64,000 nt of DNA from Mucilaginibacter sp. KACC 22063. GTDB lineage: Bacteria > Bacteroidota > Bacteroidia > Sphingobacteriales > Sphingobacteriaceae. The stretch lies in the NCBI RefSeq assembly GCF_028736115.1, contig NZ_CP117877.1, positions 3,038,001 to 3,102,000 of the forward strand. The letters are read 5' to 3'. Made by a program: the position numbers and the translations under genes. The notes below the pieces were generated by a model. It had not been told where the DNA came from. It searched no databases and was given only the letters and a program-made list of their open reading frames with translations. Shown piece by piece: positions 9,878 through 19,301 of this stretch; within the stretch, counting starts at the first letter, position 1, and each line of letters starts with the position of its first letter.

Positions 9878-9888
9878 AAGAGATTATC

Positions 9889-11067
9889 ATGGACGCATAT
9901 ATAGTAGCAGCCAGTCGCAGCGCAGTGGGCAAAGCCACCCGTGGCGGGTTCAGGTTTACAAGGCCCGATACCCTGGCTGCAGACGTGATTAAACATTTGG
10001 TGGCATCTGTGCCCAATGTTGATAAAGAACAGATCAAAGATGTAATTGTGGGCAATGCCACACCAGAAGCTGAACAGGGTTTAAATGTCGGCAGGTTAAT
10101 TTCGCTCATGGCACTGGATACCGATAAAGTACCTGGCATGACAGTTAACCGCTATTGTGCTTCAGGTTTGGAAACCATTGCCATAGCATCATCTAAAATA
10201 CATGCCGGTATTGCCGACTGCATCATTGCAGGTGGTGTTGAAAGTATGAGCTTGTTACCTATGGGTGGCTGGCGTATTGTACCCAACGCAGATGTTGCCA
10301 TTGCACACCCTGATTATTATTGGGGCATGGGCTTAACAGCCGAGGCTGTTGCAAAAGAATACAATATTGGCCGCGATGAACAAGATCAGTTTGCCTATAA
10401 TTCGCATCAGAAAGCAATTAAGGCAATTACCGAAGGCAAGTTTAAAGACCAGATTGTCCCGGTAACAGTATCAGAAACCTACGTTGACGAAAACGGTAAA
10501 AAGAAAACACGCGAATTTACTGTTGACACAGATGAAGGCCCTCGCGCTGATACTTCGCTTGATGCATTGGCAAAGCTTAAACCTGTGTTTGATGCTAAAG
10601 GCATGGTTACCGCAGGTAATTCATCACAAACAAGTGATGGTGCTGCTTTTGTAATGGTTGTAAGCGAACGTTTCTTAAAAGCAAACAACCTTACCCCTAT
10701 TGCACGCCTGGTTAATTACGCCGTAGTTGGTGTACCACCACGCATTATGGGTATCGGTCCATTATACGCGATACCTGAAGTACTGAAAAAAGCCGGGATG
10801 AAACAAGATGACATTGAGCTTTTTGAACTGAATGAGGCCTTCGCCTCGCAATCATTAGCCATTATTAAAGGACTTGGCTTAAACCAGGATATTGTAAACG
10901 TAAACGGCGGTGCTATTGCCCTGGGACATCCTCTTGGTTGTTCGGGTGCGAAACTATCTGTCCAGATTTTTGACGAATTGAAGAAACGCAATCAAAAGTA
11001 TGGCATGGTTACCATGTGTGTAGGCACAGGCCAGGGCGCAGCGGGTATTTTCGAACTATTAAATTAA
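9889..11067 (+). CDS. fadA: Acetyl-CoA C-acyltransferase (3-ketoacyl-CoA thiolase)
   Basis: A 392-residue thiolase of standard length. The acyl-accepting Cys90 lies in [19 protein letters not shown] supplies the Asn-Glu-Ala motif, [15 protein letters not shown] the His, and [14 protein letters not shown] the second catalytic Cys. It cleaves 3-ketoacyl-CoA to acetyl-CoA and a shortened acyl-CoA. It starts 11 bp after fadN, so the two are almost certainly co-transcribed. Confidence 0.95.
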   Translation: MDAYIVAASRSAVGKATRGGFRFTRPDTLAADVIKHLVASVPNVDKEQIKDVIVGNATPEAEQGLNVGRLISLMALDTDKVPGMTVNRYCASGLETIAIASSKIHAGIADCIIAGGVESMSLLPMGGWRIVPNADVAIAHPDYYWGMGLTAEAVAKEYNIGRDEQDQFAYNSHQKAIKAITEGKFKDQIVPVTVSETYVDENGKKKTREFTVDTDEGPRADTSLDALAKLKPVFDAKGMVTAGNSSQTSDGAAFVMVVSERFLKANNLTPIARLVNYAVVGVPPRIMGIGPLYAIPEVLKKAGMKQDDIELFELNEAFASQSLAIIKGLGLNQDIVNVNGGAIALGHPLGCSGAKLSVQIFDELKKRNQKYGMVTMCVGTGQGAAGIFELLN

Positions 11068-11091
11068 TTAAACTAAAAAAAGACATACATC

Positions 11092-12885
11092 ATGAGCACA
11101 GCAACAGAAAACAAGCATTTAAAGGGTGGCGAGTTCCTGATTAAGGAAACCCCTGCTGAAGATGTGTTTATACCAGAAAACTGGGACGAAGAACAATTAA
11201 TGATCGCTCAAACCTGCCAGGATTTTGTTGAGCAGAGAGTAGTACCTATTCTTGACCGTATCGATAATCAGGAAGAAGGCCTGATGGTAAGCCTTGTTGA
11301 ACAGGCAGGCGAACTGGGTATATTAGGCGTATCATTACCAGAAGAATATGGCGGCTTTGGTAAAGATTTCACAACGGCCATGCTGATCAGCGAAAAAACA
11401 GGTCCGGGTGCTTCATTCTCTGTAGCTGTAATGGCACATACAGGCATAGGCACCTTGCCTATTTTATATTATGGAAACGAGGAACAAAAGCAAAAGTACA
11501 TCCCTAAATTAGGTACAGGTGAATGGAAAGGCGCTTATTGCCTTACAGAACCGGGTGCCGGTTCAGATGCAAACTCTGGTAAGACAAGAGCTACACTTTC
11601 TGCTGATGGTAAACATTACATTATCAACGGGCAAAAAATGTGGATCACTAATGCCGGTTTTGCTGATGTATTCACCGTATTTGCCAAAATTGATGATGAT
11701 GAAAATCTGAGTGCTTTTATTGTTGAGAAAGGATTTGAAGGTTTATCATTAAACCCGGAAGAACACAAAATGGGTATCAAGGGTAGCTCTACCCGCCAGG
11801 TGTTTTTTAACGACTGTAAAGTTCCGGTTAAGAACTTGTTGTCTGAACGCGGTAACGGTTTTAAAATAGCAGTAAATATCCTCAACCTTGGCCGTATTAA
11901 ACTGGGCGGTGCTGCATTGGGTGCATCAAAACATGTAATTACCAATGCGGTACGTTATGCTAACGAGCGTGAGCAATTTGGCCGTCCTATTTCAAAATAT
12001 GGTGCTATCAGGTATAAACTGGGCGAACAGGTGATCCGCACTTTTGCAACAGAATCAGCCATGTATCGCGCCAGCCAAAATATTGAAGATGCTACCCATA
12101 ACCTTATTGAAGGTGGCATGGATGCATCTAAAGCTAAACTGAAAGGTACAGAGCTTTTTGCCATTGAAGCTGCCATGATCAAAGTCCATGCTTCAGAAGC
12201 ATTGGATTATGTGGTTGACGAAGGTGTGCAAATTTATGGCGGTATGGGTTATAGTGCTGAGGCGCCTATGGACCGTGCTTACCGCGACAGCCGCATTAAC
12301 CGCATCTTCGAGGGAACCAACGAGATCAATCGCATGCTTACGGTCGACATGATTCTAAAACGTGCCATGAAAGGCGAGCTTGACCTGATGGGCCCTGCTG
12401 AAGCTGTAGCTAAAGAGCTGCTGGCTATTCCGGATTTTAATACCGAAGAAGAAGACCTTTTCACAAAGGAAAAGAAATATGTAGCTAACTTTAAAAAGGC
12501 GGTATTACTTGTTGCCGGTGCTGCAGTGCAAAAACTAATGATGAACCTGGGCAAAGAACAGGAAGTTTTAATGCACCTGGCTGATATGGTGATTGAAACT
12601 TACGTAAGCGAATCATTGCAGCTGCGTGTAGAAAAACTGGCAGGCCAGCGCGGCGAAGAAAGCATTAAGGAGCAGATTGACATTATGCAGGTGTATATCC
12701 GCGATGCTGCCGACCGCATTTTTAAATCAGGTAAAGAAGCGTTAAATGCTTTTGCCGAAGGTGACGAACGCCGCATGATTATGGTTGGCCTTAAACGCTA
12801 CACTAAAACCGAAGATATCAATACCACTGCAGCAAGGAGAAGAGTTGCAGCTAAATTAATAGAAGCTAACAAGTACTGTTTTTAA
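11092..12885 (+). CDS. fadE: Acyl-CoA dehydrogenase (FadE/VLCAD-like)
   Basis: A 597-residue FAD enzyme, longer than the 380-residue short-chain type because of a C-terminal helical extension as in VLCAD/ACAD9 and Bacillus FadE. Signatures are AYCLTEPGAGSDA (about residues 150-160) and QIYGGMGYSAEAPMDRAYRD followed by the FEGTNEINRML block. It performs the first oxidation of acyl-CoA and should hand electrons to the EtfAB encoded upstream. The 24-bp spacing from fadA fits one transcript. Confidence 0.95.
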   Translation: MSTATENKHLKGGEFLIKETPAEDVFIPENWDEEQLMIAQTCQDFVEQRVVPILDRIDNQEEGLMVSLVEQAGELGILGVSLPEEYGGFGKDFTTAMLISEKTGPGASFSVAVMAHTGIGTLPILYYGNEEQKQKYIPKLGTGEWKGAYCLTEPGAGSDANSGKTRATLSADGKHYIINGQKMWITNAGFADVFTVFAKIDDDENLSAFIVEKGFEGLSLNPEEHKMGIKGSSTRQVFFNDCKVPVKNLLSERGNGFKIAVNILNLGRIKLGGAALGASKHVITNAVRYANEREQFGRPISKYGAIRYKLGEQVIRTFATESAMYRASQNIEDATHNLIEGGMDASKAKLKGTELFAIEAAMIKVHASEALDYVVDEGVQIYGGMGYSAEAPMDRAYRDSRINRIFEGTNEINRMLTVDMILKRAMKGELDLMGPAEAVAKELLAIPDFNTEEEDLFTKEKKYVANFKKAVLLVAGAAVQKLMMNLGKEQEVLMHLADMVIETYVSESLQLRVEKLAGQRGEESIKEQIDIMQVYIRDAADRIFKSGKEALNAFAEGDERRMIMVGLKRYTKTEDINTTAARRRVAAKLIEANKYCF

Positions 12886-12917
12886 CAGCTGCTTAACCAA
12901 TTATAATCTACTTTACC

Positions 12918-14729
12918 ATGGATCGTGCTACCAGATTATTTGACTGTATCCCTATACAAGCGCAAAAGCCTCAGCCTGACTTACTAAATGCTAAAATTAA
13001 CGGCGTTTGGAAAGCCTACAGCACTGCCGAGGTACACGACAAAGTGTATCAGCTGGCAGCAGCCTTGTTACGCATGGGTATATCAACGGGCGACGGTACA
13101 ACCGAAGGCCGGGACAAGATTGGTTTGGTGAGCAGCGGCCGTCCGGAGTGGCTAATTGTAGATTTGGCGGTGCAACTGGTAGGCGCTGTTTTGGTACCAC
13201 TGTACCCCAACAGCAGCCTTAAAGAAATAGAACAGATACTGATCGAAGCTGAGGTTAAATGCATTTTTGTAAGCGATACCGAGCTTTGCAGTAAAGTATC
13301 TGCTATAAAAGATCATGTCCCATCGTTAAAAGCTATTTTCTCATTTGATGATGTATCTGAATGTATCAACTGGTCTACCCTGTTAAAAAATGTAACGGAT
13401 ACAGAGCGTAGCGAGATAGATAAGATAAGTGTCAACGTAACAGAGGACGATGTTACTACCATCATCTTTACGTCGGGTACAACAGGCAGGCCGAAAGGGG
13501 TTATGCTTACGCACAAAAACATTGTAAGCAATGTATCTGCATCAAGCCTTATTTTAGGGCAGATCCCTGTTGAGCAAAAAAAGGCGCTTAGCTTTTTACC
13601 GCTTAACCACATTTTCGAAAAAATGTGTACCTACATTTACTTGTTCAATGGCTTCTCTATCCACTATGCCGAAAGCATGGACACCATTGGCGCAAACATG
13701 AAGGAAGCGCAGCCTTATATTTTCACAGCCGTTCCGAGGTTGTTGGAAAAGGTGTTTGAAAAGATCATGATAGAGGGCAATAAGCTTACGGGTATTAAAC
13801 GCAATATCTTTTTATGGTCTATCAAAGTAGCTGAACAGTTTGAGAACACAGGACGCAGCGCGTGGTATAACATTAAACTGGCTATTGCCGATAAACTGGT
13901 TTACAGTAAATGGCGCGCAGCTATTGGCGGTAATGTTAAAGCGATTATTGTAGGCAGTTCAGCATGCCCAATCAGACTCGAGCGCATTTTCACTGCGGCC
14001 GGTATGGTGGTAATGCAAGGTTACGGACTTACAGAAACTTCACCCGTTATAGCCGTAAATCAGTATGATCCATACAAACGCAAGTTTGGGACTGTTGGCC
14101 CGCTATTAAGTGATGTGGAAGTTAAGATTGCAGAAGACGGCGAGATTTTAACCAAAGGGCCCAACGTTATGGCTGGCTATTACAAAAACCCTGAGCTTAC
14201 AGCCGAGGTAATTGAAGATGGCTGGTTTCATACAGGTGATATCGGCGAACTGGACAGCAATGGATTTTTAAAGATCACCGACCGTAAAAAAGAGATCTTC
14301 AAAACTTCAGGCGGTAAATATGTTGCGCCGGTGCCTATTGAAAACCGAATGAAAGAAAGTCCGCTGATTGAGCAGATGATGGTTATTGGTGCAGAACGTA
14401 AATTTACATCAGCGCTTATTGTACCATCATACCCTAACCTGAAACTTTGGTGCGATCAGAATAAACTGAAATACTTATCTCATAAGCAAATTATAGACGA
14501 ACCACAGGTACAAGCCTTGTTTCAGTCCATAGTTGAAGGTTTTAATAAAGAATTTAACCACGTAGAACAGGTAAAGAAAATCACCTTAATGCCCGACGAG
14601 TGGACCATTGACGGCGGCGAGCTTACCCCTACCGGGAAAATGAAACGCCGTATTATTATGGATAAATATAAAAACGAAATAGAGCGCATGTACACCAGCG
14701 ATATTGGCAGCGTTTCTGTTACCCACTAA
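12918..14729 (+). CDS. fadD: Long-chain fatty-acid--CoA ligase
   Basis: A 603-residue AMP-forming ligase. The P-loop-like motif IIFTSGTTGRPKGVMLTHKN (about residues 183-202), QGYGLTETSPV (about 375) and DGWFHTGDIGELD with TDRKKEIFKTSGGKYVAP are all intact. It activates long-chain fatty acids with ATP and CoA before beta-oxidation. It belongs to the long FAA1-like branch, consistent with long-chain substrates. It starts 32 bp after fadE in the same unit. Confidence 0.93.
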   Translation: MDRATRLFDCIPIQAQKPQPDLLNAKINGVWKAYSTAEVHDKVYQLAAALLRMGISTGDGTTEGRDKIGLVSSGRPEWLIVDLAVQLVGAVLVPLYPNSSLKEIEQILIEAEVKCIFVSDTELCSKVSAIKDHVPSLKAIFSFDDVSECINWSTLLKNVTDTERSEIDKISVNVTEDDVTTIIFTSGTTGRPKGVMLTHKNIVSNVSASSLILGQIPVEQKKALSFLPLNHIFEKMCTYIYLFNGFSIHYAESMDTIGANMKEAQPYIFTAVPRLLEKVFEKIMIEGNKLTGIKRNIFLWSIKVAEQFENTGRSAWYNIKLAIADKLVYSKWRAAIGGNVKAIIVGSSACPIRLERIFTAAGMVVMQGYGLTETSPVIAVNQYDPYKRKFGTVGPLLSDVEVKIAEDGEILTKGPNVMAGYYKNPELTAEVIEDGWFHTGDIGELDSNGFLKITDRKKEIFKTSGGKYVAPVPIENRMKESPLIEQMMVIGAERKFTSALIVPSYPNLKLWCDQNKLKYLSHKQIIDEPQVQALFQSIVEGFNKEFNHVEQVKKITLMPDEWTIDGGELTPTGKMKRRIIMDKYKNEIERMYTSDIGSVSVTH

Positions 14730-14738
14730 TTCAACCCT

Positions 14739-15509
14739 ATGAAATTCTTAAAGCTGGAAATAAAAGATCGTTTAGCCATACTCACTTTAGACCGTGGTAA
14801 ATCAAACGCGCTGAATACAGAAATGATGCAGGAGCTTATTGCTGCTGTCATCGATTTGAATGCTGATGAAAACATTGGCGGGTTGGTCATCACGGGTAAG
14901 GAGAATTTTTTTTCGGCAGGTGTAGACCTCATTGAAGTTTATCACTACGACGAACAGCAGGTCAAAACTTTCTGGGCTACATTCTTACAAATGCTGGGAA
15001 CGCTGGCATCCTTCAAAAAACCGTTTGTAACAGCCATAACAGGCCATAGTCCGGCAGGTGGTTGTATTATCGCGATATGTTCCGACTACCGCGTAATGGC
15101 AAAGGGCGATTATATCATCGGCCTAAACGAAATACCTGTAGGCATTATAGTGCCCGATGCGGTGTTTCAGTTATACTCATTCTGGCTTGGCCAACGAAAA
15201 GCTTATCAATATCTGTTAGAAGGTAAATTGCTAAAATCAGAAGAAGCGCTTGCAAACGGCCTGGTTGATGAGTTAGCAGAAGCCGATGATGTGCTTGAAG
15301 CAGCTGAAAAAAAGGCACGCAGCTACATGAAATTTAGCCCGTCGACCTGGCAGCAAAGCAAATTAAATCTCAGAAAAGATTTACTTCAAAACATTAACGT
15401 TGACCACTCTGCCGGGTTAGACATTATGCTTAAACAATGGTGGGCAGCTGATACACGTGCCATATTAAAAGGTATGGTTGATAAATTGACTAACCCGGTT
15501 AAAAAATAA
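14739..15509 (+). CDS. Delta3,Delta2-enoyl-CoA isomerase-like crotonase
   Basis: A 256-residue crotonase-family protein. The segment GHSPAGGCIIAICSDYRVMA followed by GLNEIPVGIIVP closely resembles mitochondrial ECI1, including the Glu of GLNE that serves as the isomerase base. The usual hydratase glutamate pair is not evident. It likely moves cis-3 or trans-3 double bonds to trans-2 so that unsaturated acyl-CoA can enter the main cycle. The following gene, a dienoyl-CoA reductase, supports this. Plain enoyl-CoA hydratase activity is the alternative. Confidence 0.82.
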   Translation: MKFLKLEIKDRLAILTLDRGKSNALNTEMMQELIAAVIDLNADENIGGLVITGKENFFSAGVDLIEVYHYDEQQVKTFWATFLQMLGTLASFKKPFVTAITGHSPAGGCIIAICSDYRVMAKGDYIIGLNEIPVGIIVPDAVFQLYSFWLGQRKAYQYLLEGKLLKSEEALANGLVDELAEADDVLEAAEKKARSYMKFSPSTWQQSKLNLRKDLLQNINVDHSAGLDIMLKQWWAADTRAILKGMVDKLTNPVKK

Positions 15510-15513
15510 CACG

Positions 15514-16398
15514 ATGCAAAATATTACAGCCACAGGTATGTTGCGTGATGACGCATTTAAAGGTAAAACAATTATTATAACAGGTGGCGGCACTGGTTTG
15601 GGTAAAGCTATGGGCACTTACTTTTTAAAACTGGGTGCCAATCTTGTCATCACCAGCCGTAAACTGGATGTACTACAAAAAACAGCCAGCGAAATGGAAG
15701 CCGAAACTGGCGGTAAAGTTTTGCCGGTTGCATGTGATGTAAGAAATTATGATGAGATAGAAGATATGCTGCAAAAAGCTATTGAGGCTTTTGGTAGCGT
15801 AAACGCATTAGTTAACAATGCGGCAGGTAATTTTATATCCCCTACCGAAAGGCTATCAGCCAATGCCTTTTCTACCATTATTGATATCGTGCTCAAAGGC
15901 ACGGTGAACTGCTCCCTGGCTTTAGGCAAATACTGGATCAAAGAAAAACAGACAGGGAATATTCTTAATATCGTTACTACTTATGCTTCAACAGGTTCGG
16001 GATATGTAGTGCCTTCTGCATGCGCCAAGGGTGGTGTTGTGGCCATGACGCGTTCTCTGGCTGTAGAGTGGGGCCGCCATCAAATCCGTACCAATGCAAT
16101 AGCGCCAGGCCCCTTCCCTACTAAAGGTGCATGGGAAAGATTGCTGCCCGGGGAAATGGCTGAAAAGTTTGATTTCAAAAACCGTGTACCGCTTAAACGT
16201 GTTGGTCAGCACCAGGAACTGGCTAACCTGGCAGCCTTTTTAGTATCTGACTATTCGGGTTATATCAATGGAGATGTGATTACCATTGACGGCGGCGAAT
16301 GGCTGCAAGGTGCCGGACAGTTTAACGGGCTTGAAATGGTCACCGATGTTATGTGGGATGGCATTGAAAAAATGATCCGATCGGCAAAAGGCAGCTAA
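15514..16398 (+). CDS. fadH: 2,4-dienoyl-CoA reductase, SDR type (DECR1-like)
   Basis: A 294-residue short-chain dehydrogenase. It has the NADP-binding TGGGTGLGKAMG motif (about residues 21-32) and NNAAGNF. The active site is not the usual YxxxK: it reads TTYASTGSGYVVPSACAK, as in mitochondrial DECR1, where Tyr of the TxYAxTG motif and the distant Lys are catalytic. APGPFPTKGA and DGGEWL also match that family. It reduces 2,4-dienoyl-CoA from polyunsaturated fatty acids. It starts 4 bp after the isomerase gene and is the last gene of the locus. Confidence 0.88.
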   Translation: MQNITATGMLRDDAFKGKTIIITGGGTGLGKAMGTYFLKLGANLVITSRKLDVLQKTASEMEAETGGKVLPVACDVRNYDEIEDMLQKAIEAFGSVNALVNNAAGNFISPTERLSANAFSTIIDIVLKGTVNCSLALGKYWIKEKQTGNILNIVTTYASTGSGYVVPSACAKGGVVAMTRSLAVEWGRHQIRTNAIAPGPFPTKGAWERLLPGEMAEKFDFKNRVPLKRVGQHQELANLAAFLVSDYSGYINGDVITIDGGEWLQGAGQFNGLEMVTDVMWDGIEKMIRSAKGS

Positions 16399-16440
16399 TC
16401 ATTTGTAAATAATCGGGGTTTACACAACACGGCATAAATG

Positions 16441-16473
16441 ACAAAGCCATACAGATTTTCTGTATGGCTTTGT
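16441..16473. terminator. Bidirectional terminator ending the beta-oxidation locus
   Basis: A 14-bp perfect stem (ACAAAGCCATACAG and complement) with a 5-base loop lies between converging genes. It would end the plus-strand locus and the minus-strand cupin/alcohol dehydrogenase unit. Confidence 0.8.
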
Positions 16474-16489
16474 GTTCAGTATTGTATTG

Positions 16490-16885
16490 CTACAGTTGAT
16501 ACTGTTGTTCTGAAACGTGTTCTAACCAATCGACTACCTTACCGTTAAGGTTTTCCTGAATGGCAATGTGTGTCATGGCATTTGTAGCCGAAGCGCCATG
16601 CCAGTGCTTTTCATCAGGTTCAAACCACACTACATCACCGGGGCGTACTTCCTGTACTGATCCGCCCTCACGTTGTACCCAGCCAATACCATCGGTAATA
16701 ATAATGGTTTGCCCAAGCGGGTGCGTGTGCCATGCTGTTCTTGCTCCGGGTTCAAAAGTAACCTTTGCAGATGCTCCTCTGCGTGCTTCGTTGGCATCAA
16801 ACAGCGGATCAATCCTTACAGCGCCGGTGAACCATTCGGCAGGGCCTTTTACGGAAGGTTTTGTCCCTAATTTGGTTATTTCCAT
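16490..16885 (-). CDS. Cupin-domain protein
   Basis: A 131-residue single cupin. Metal-binding residues appear in the first motif as [15 protein letters not shown] and in the second as [16 protein letters not shown]. The N-terminus [16 protein letters not shown] is common in small cupins that accompany oxidoreductases of aldehydes or lactones. Its start is 8 bp from the alcohol dehydrogenase stop on the same strand, so the two form an operon. The reaction is unknown. Confidence 0.85.
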   Translation of the reverse strand: MEITKLGTKPSVKGPAEWFTGAVRIDPLFDANEARRGASAKVTFEPGARTAWHTHPLGQTIIITDGIGWVQREGGSVQEVRPGDVVWFEPDEKHWHGASATNAMTHIAIQENLNGKVVDWLEHVSEQQYQL

Positions 16886-16893
16886 TTCAAATA

Positions 16894-17955
16894 CTATTTG
16901 TTTTTCAATGATGCCATATCGATAACAAAGCGATATTTTACATCTCCTTTCAAAAGGCGTTCATAAGCATCGTTGATTTGGTCGATATTAATCATCTCGA
17001 TATCGGCAGCGATGTTATGCTTGCCACAGAAATCAAGCATTTCCTGTGTTTCGGCAATACCGCCAATCATAGAGCCGGCAAAGCTTTTGCGGCCCGGGAT
17101 AAGGCTGAAAGCAGCTACCGGAAGCGGATGCTCTGGTGCGCCAACTAATGCCAAAGAACCATCTACACGCAATAAAGCCAGGTAAGCGTTAATGTCGTGC
17201 TCGGCAGAAACGGCATCTAAAATAAAGTGTAGCTTACCTCTGTAAGCAGCCATTTGCTCTTCATCTTTCGATAACACCACCTCATCTGCACCCAGGCGCT
17301 TAGCTTCGTCAAATTTTGATTGCGAAGTAGTAAACGCAATAACATGCGCACCCATTGCCTTTGCAATTTTAATTGCCATGTGGCCAAGGCCGCCAATACC
17401 TACAACACCCACTTTTTTACCCGGACCAACATTCCAGTGATGCAGCGGCGAATAGGTTGTGATACCGGCACAAAGCAATGGTGCAGTAGCAGCAGGGTCA
17501 AGATTATCAGGAATGTGTAGCACATAGTTTTCATCTACAACCACACTTTCAGAATAACCACCAAAAGTGGGTGTATCCTGTAAATATTTATCCGGCGAGT
17601 TATATGTACCCGTCATTCCAGGCTCGCAGTACTGCTCCAGGCCTTCCTTACAGTATTCACATTCGCGGCATGAGTCAACAATACACCCTACGCCCACCAT
17701 GTCGCCTACTTTAAATTTGGTTACGTGGTCGCCTACACTTATAATCTTACCCACAATTTCATGTCCCGGAACGCATGGGTAAACGGTATTATGCCATTCG
17801 TTACGTGCAGTATGCAGGTCTGAGTGGCATACGCCGCAATAAAGTATGTCTATTTCAACATCGTGCGCAGTAGGTTTTCGGCGATTGATGTTTAACTGAT
17901 CTAAAGAAGCTTCTGCGGCTTCGGTGCCGTAAGCTTTAACATTATTTACTTCCAT
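16894..17955 (-). CDS. Zinc-dependent NAD(P) alcohol dehydrogenase (YahK/CAD family)
   Basis: A 353-residue medium-chain dehydrogenase. The catalytic zinc site is seen in CGVCHSDLH and GHEIVG, the structural zinc in the four-Cys [15 protein letters not shown], and the cofactor fold in [19 protein letters not shown] chose the ATG at 17955 ([10 protein letters not shown]), which begins where family members begin; the open frame reaches 18081 but the extra residues are not family-like. It likely reduces aldehydes to alcohols with NADPH. It is followed by the cupin gene. Confidence 0.92.
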   Translation of the reverse strand: MEVNNVKAYGTEAAEASLDQLNINRRKPTAHDVEIDILYCGVCHSDLHTARNEWHNTVYPCVPGHEIVGKIISVGDHVTKFKVGDMVGVGCIVDSCRECEYCKEGLEQYCEPGMTGTYNSPDKYLQDTPTFGGYSESVVVDENYVLHIPDNLDPAATAPLLCAGITTYSPLHHWNVGPGKKVGVVGIGGLGHMAIKIAKAMGAHVIAFTTSQSKFDEAKRLGADEVVLSKDEEQMAAYRGKLHFILDAVSAEHDINAYLALLRVDGSLALVGAPEHPLPVAAFSLIPGRKSFAGSMIGGIAETQEMLDFCGKHNIAADIEMINIDQINDAYERLLKGDVKYRFVIDMASLKNK

Positions 17956-18125
17956 AAGTATTTGATTCGTTTTGTCGTTTAAATAAGTAAAATATAGAGA
18001 AACTGTTTCGATAGATTTCAGATGCGAATTATCTGAAATCCGTGTAGCATTCCGAATAGCTGCAAATTGACTACTATGCAATAACTTTTCAGAAACGAAA
18101 ACAACCTCGCCTCTTAATTTAAAAT

Positions 18126-18935
18126 TTAACTCTTTTTAAAACCCATTATCTTGAAGTTACCTACCAATACTTTAGATCCATTTTTGTATTGTATTGGTCC
18201 ACTGATGTATAGGTTTTTCGCAGTAGTGGGGAAAAATGCCAAGGCATCGGCCAGTTTGGTTTGATCCAGATAAACGATCATGCGATCACCATCAACAGTC
18301 ACTGATACATGCATTTTACGGTTGGTGAAAGTAGTTAGATCAAAATCACTGGTTATATACTTACTATTAAATTCGCTGGCAATGGATACCTCATTGCGAT
18401 TATAGTATTTAAGAGACACGTAAGCTCCCTCGTTACTTATATGCTCACGTACACTATTATCAGTAACAAACCCAAAATCAACCGGAGTGATGTCATCTAT
18501 CTTATCTGCAATGGCTATAATGTCAAACTCAACTGTAAAATGTTTAGGATAAAACAGTTGTTTAGTCAGCTTGTAGGTAGCATGATCTGCAAGTGCAAGC
18601 CATTTTCCGCTTTCTCCTTCTGCAGAAACTACAGTTGCTGATCCATTTGTTTTAAATGACCTGGCCGTTGAACCAACCTGTACACCCGAAAAATCCTCTG
18701 CGAATATCAGGCTGTCACCCGCAACAAAGTCAAAGCCTGAATTGATTTTAATTTTCTTTCCTTTCGGGGCATCCGAAGAATTTGACGCCGGTACTTTTTT
18801 GTCAATCGCCTCACCGGCTTTCTGTGCCACTTTATCTTTAGCCTTTTGTAATAATCCGCTAAACTGGGCGTGGGCATTAACGTTAATAATTAGACCTGCT
18901 GCTGTAAAAACAATGAGTAAAAGTTTATTTTTCAT
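18126..18935 (-). CDS. Secreted protein with lectin-like beta-sandwich region
   Basis: A 269-residue exported protein with signal peptide ending NAHAQ. A short amphipathic charged stretch follows (LLQKAKDKVAQKAGEAIDKK). The rest (about 75-265) looks like a concanavalin-type jelly roll (LIFAEDFSGVQVG near its start, HFTVEFDIIAI in the middle). Similar N-terminal parts occur in Bacteroidota proteins that end in an OmpA peptidoglycan-binding domain, but that domain is absent here. The function is unknown; it is probably periplasmic or outer-membrane associated. Confidence 0.6.
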   Translation of the reverse strand: MKNKLLLIVFTAAGLIINVNAHAQFSGLLQKAKDKVAQKAGEAIDKKVPASNSSDAPKGKKIKINSGFDFVAGDSLIFAEDFSGVQVGSTARSFKTNGSATVVSAEGESGKWLALADHATYKLTKQLFYPKHFTVEFDIIAIADKIDDITPVDFGFVTDNSVREHISNEGAYVSLKYYNRNEVSIASEFNSKYITSDFDLTTFTNRKMHVSVTVDGDRMIVYLDQTKLADALAFFPTTAKNLYISGPIQYKNGSKVLVGNFKIMGFKKS

Positions 18936-19089
18936 AGATGTGAATGTTTACTGCAAATAAAAAGAAATATTATAAAATTGCATTCGGTCATTTTAAAATT
19001 AGACACGGTGATGAAGTATCATTTTAGAAGTAAAAGTTTATTTGCACTGTAATACTTCGCAAAATTTTTGTTCCTTTGTAACCCTTCAT

Positions 19090-19162
19090 GACTCCGTAGC
19101 TCAGCTGGTAGAGCAAATGACTCTTAATCATTGGGTCGAGAGTTCGAATCTCTCCGGGGTCA
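19090..19162 (+). tRNA. tRNA-Lys (anticodon CUU)
   Basis: The 73 bases fold as a full cloverleaf: acceptor GACUCCG pairs with CGGGGUC, D-stem GCUC/GAGC, anticodon arm AAUGA-CUCUUAA-UCAUU, and T-arm GAGAG-UUCGAAU-CUCUC. The loop places CUU at positions 34-36, reading AAG. The discriminator is A and CCA is not encoded. A strong terminator follows directly. Confidence 0.96.
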
Positions 19163-19165
19163 CTT

Positions 19166-19198
19166 AAAAAGCACGATAGTAAAACTATCGTGCTTTTT
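19166..19198 (+). terminator. Rho-independent terminator of tRNA-Lys
   Basis: A 15-bp perfect stem (AAAAAGCACGATAGT and complement) with a 3-base AAA loop and a T-run, only 4 bases after the tRNA. Confidence 0.93.
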
Positions 19199-19301
19199 TA
19201 TTTTTAGGTACACTGACTATTGAAATCCCAATTTTACATAACTTTAAGCCTAATGAACTATAAAAGAAGATCACATTTTTTTTATAGATAAATTAAGATA
19301 C

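Noticed and set aside
17956..18081. N-terminal extension of the alcohol dehydrogenase
   Set aside because: The extra residues are not family-like and the ATG at 17955 gives the normal start.
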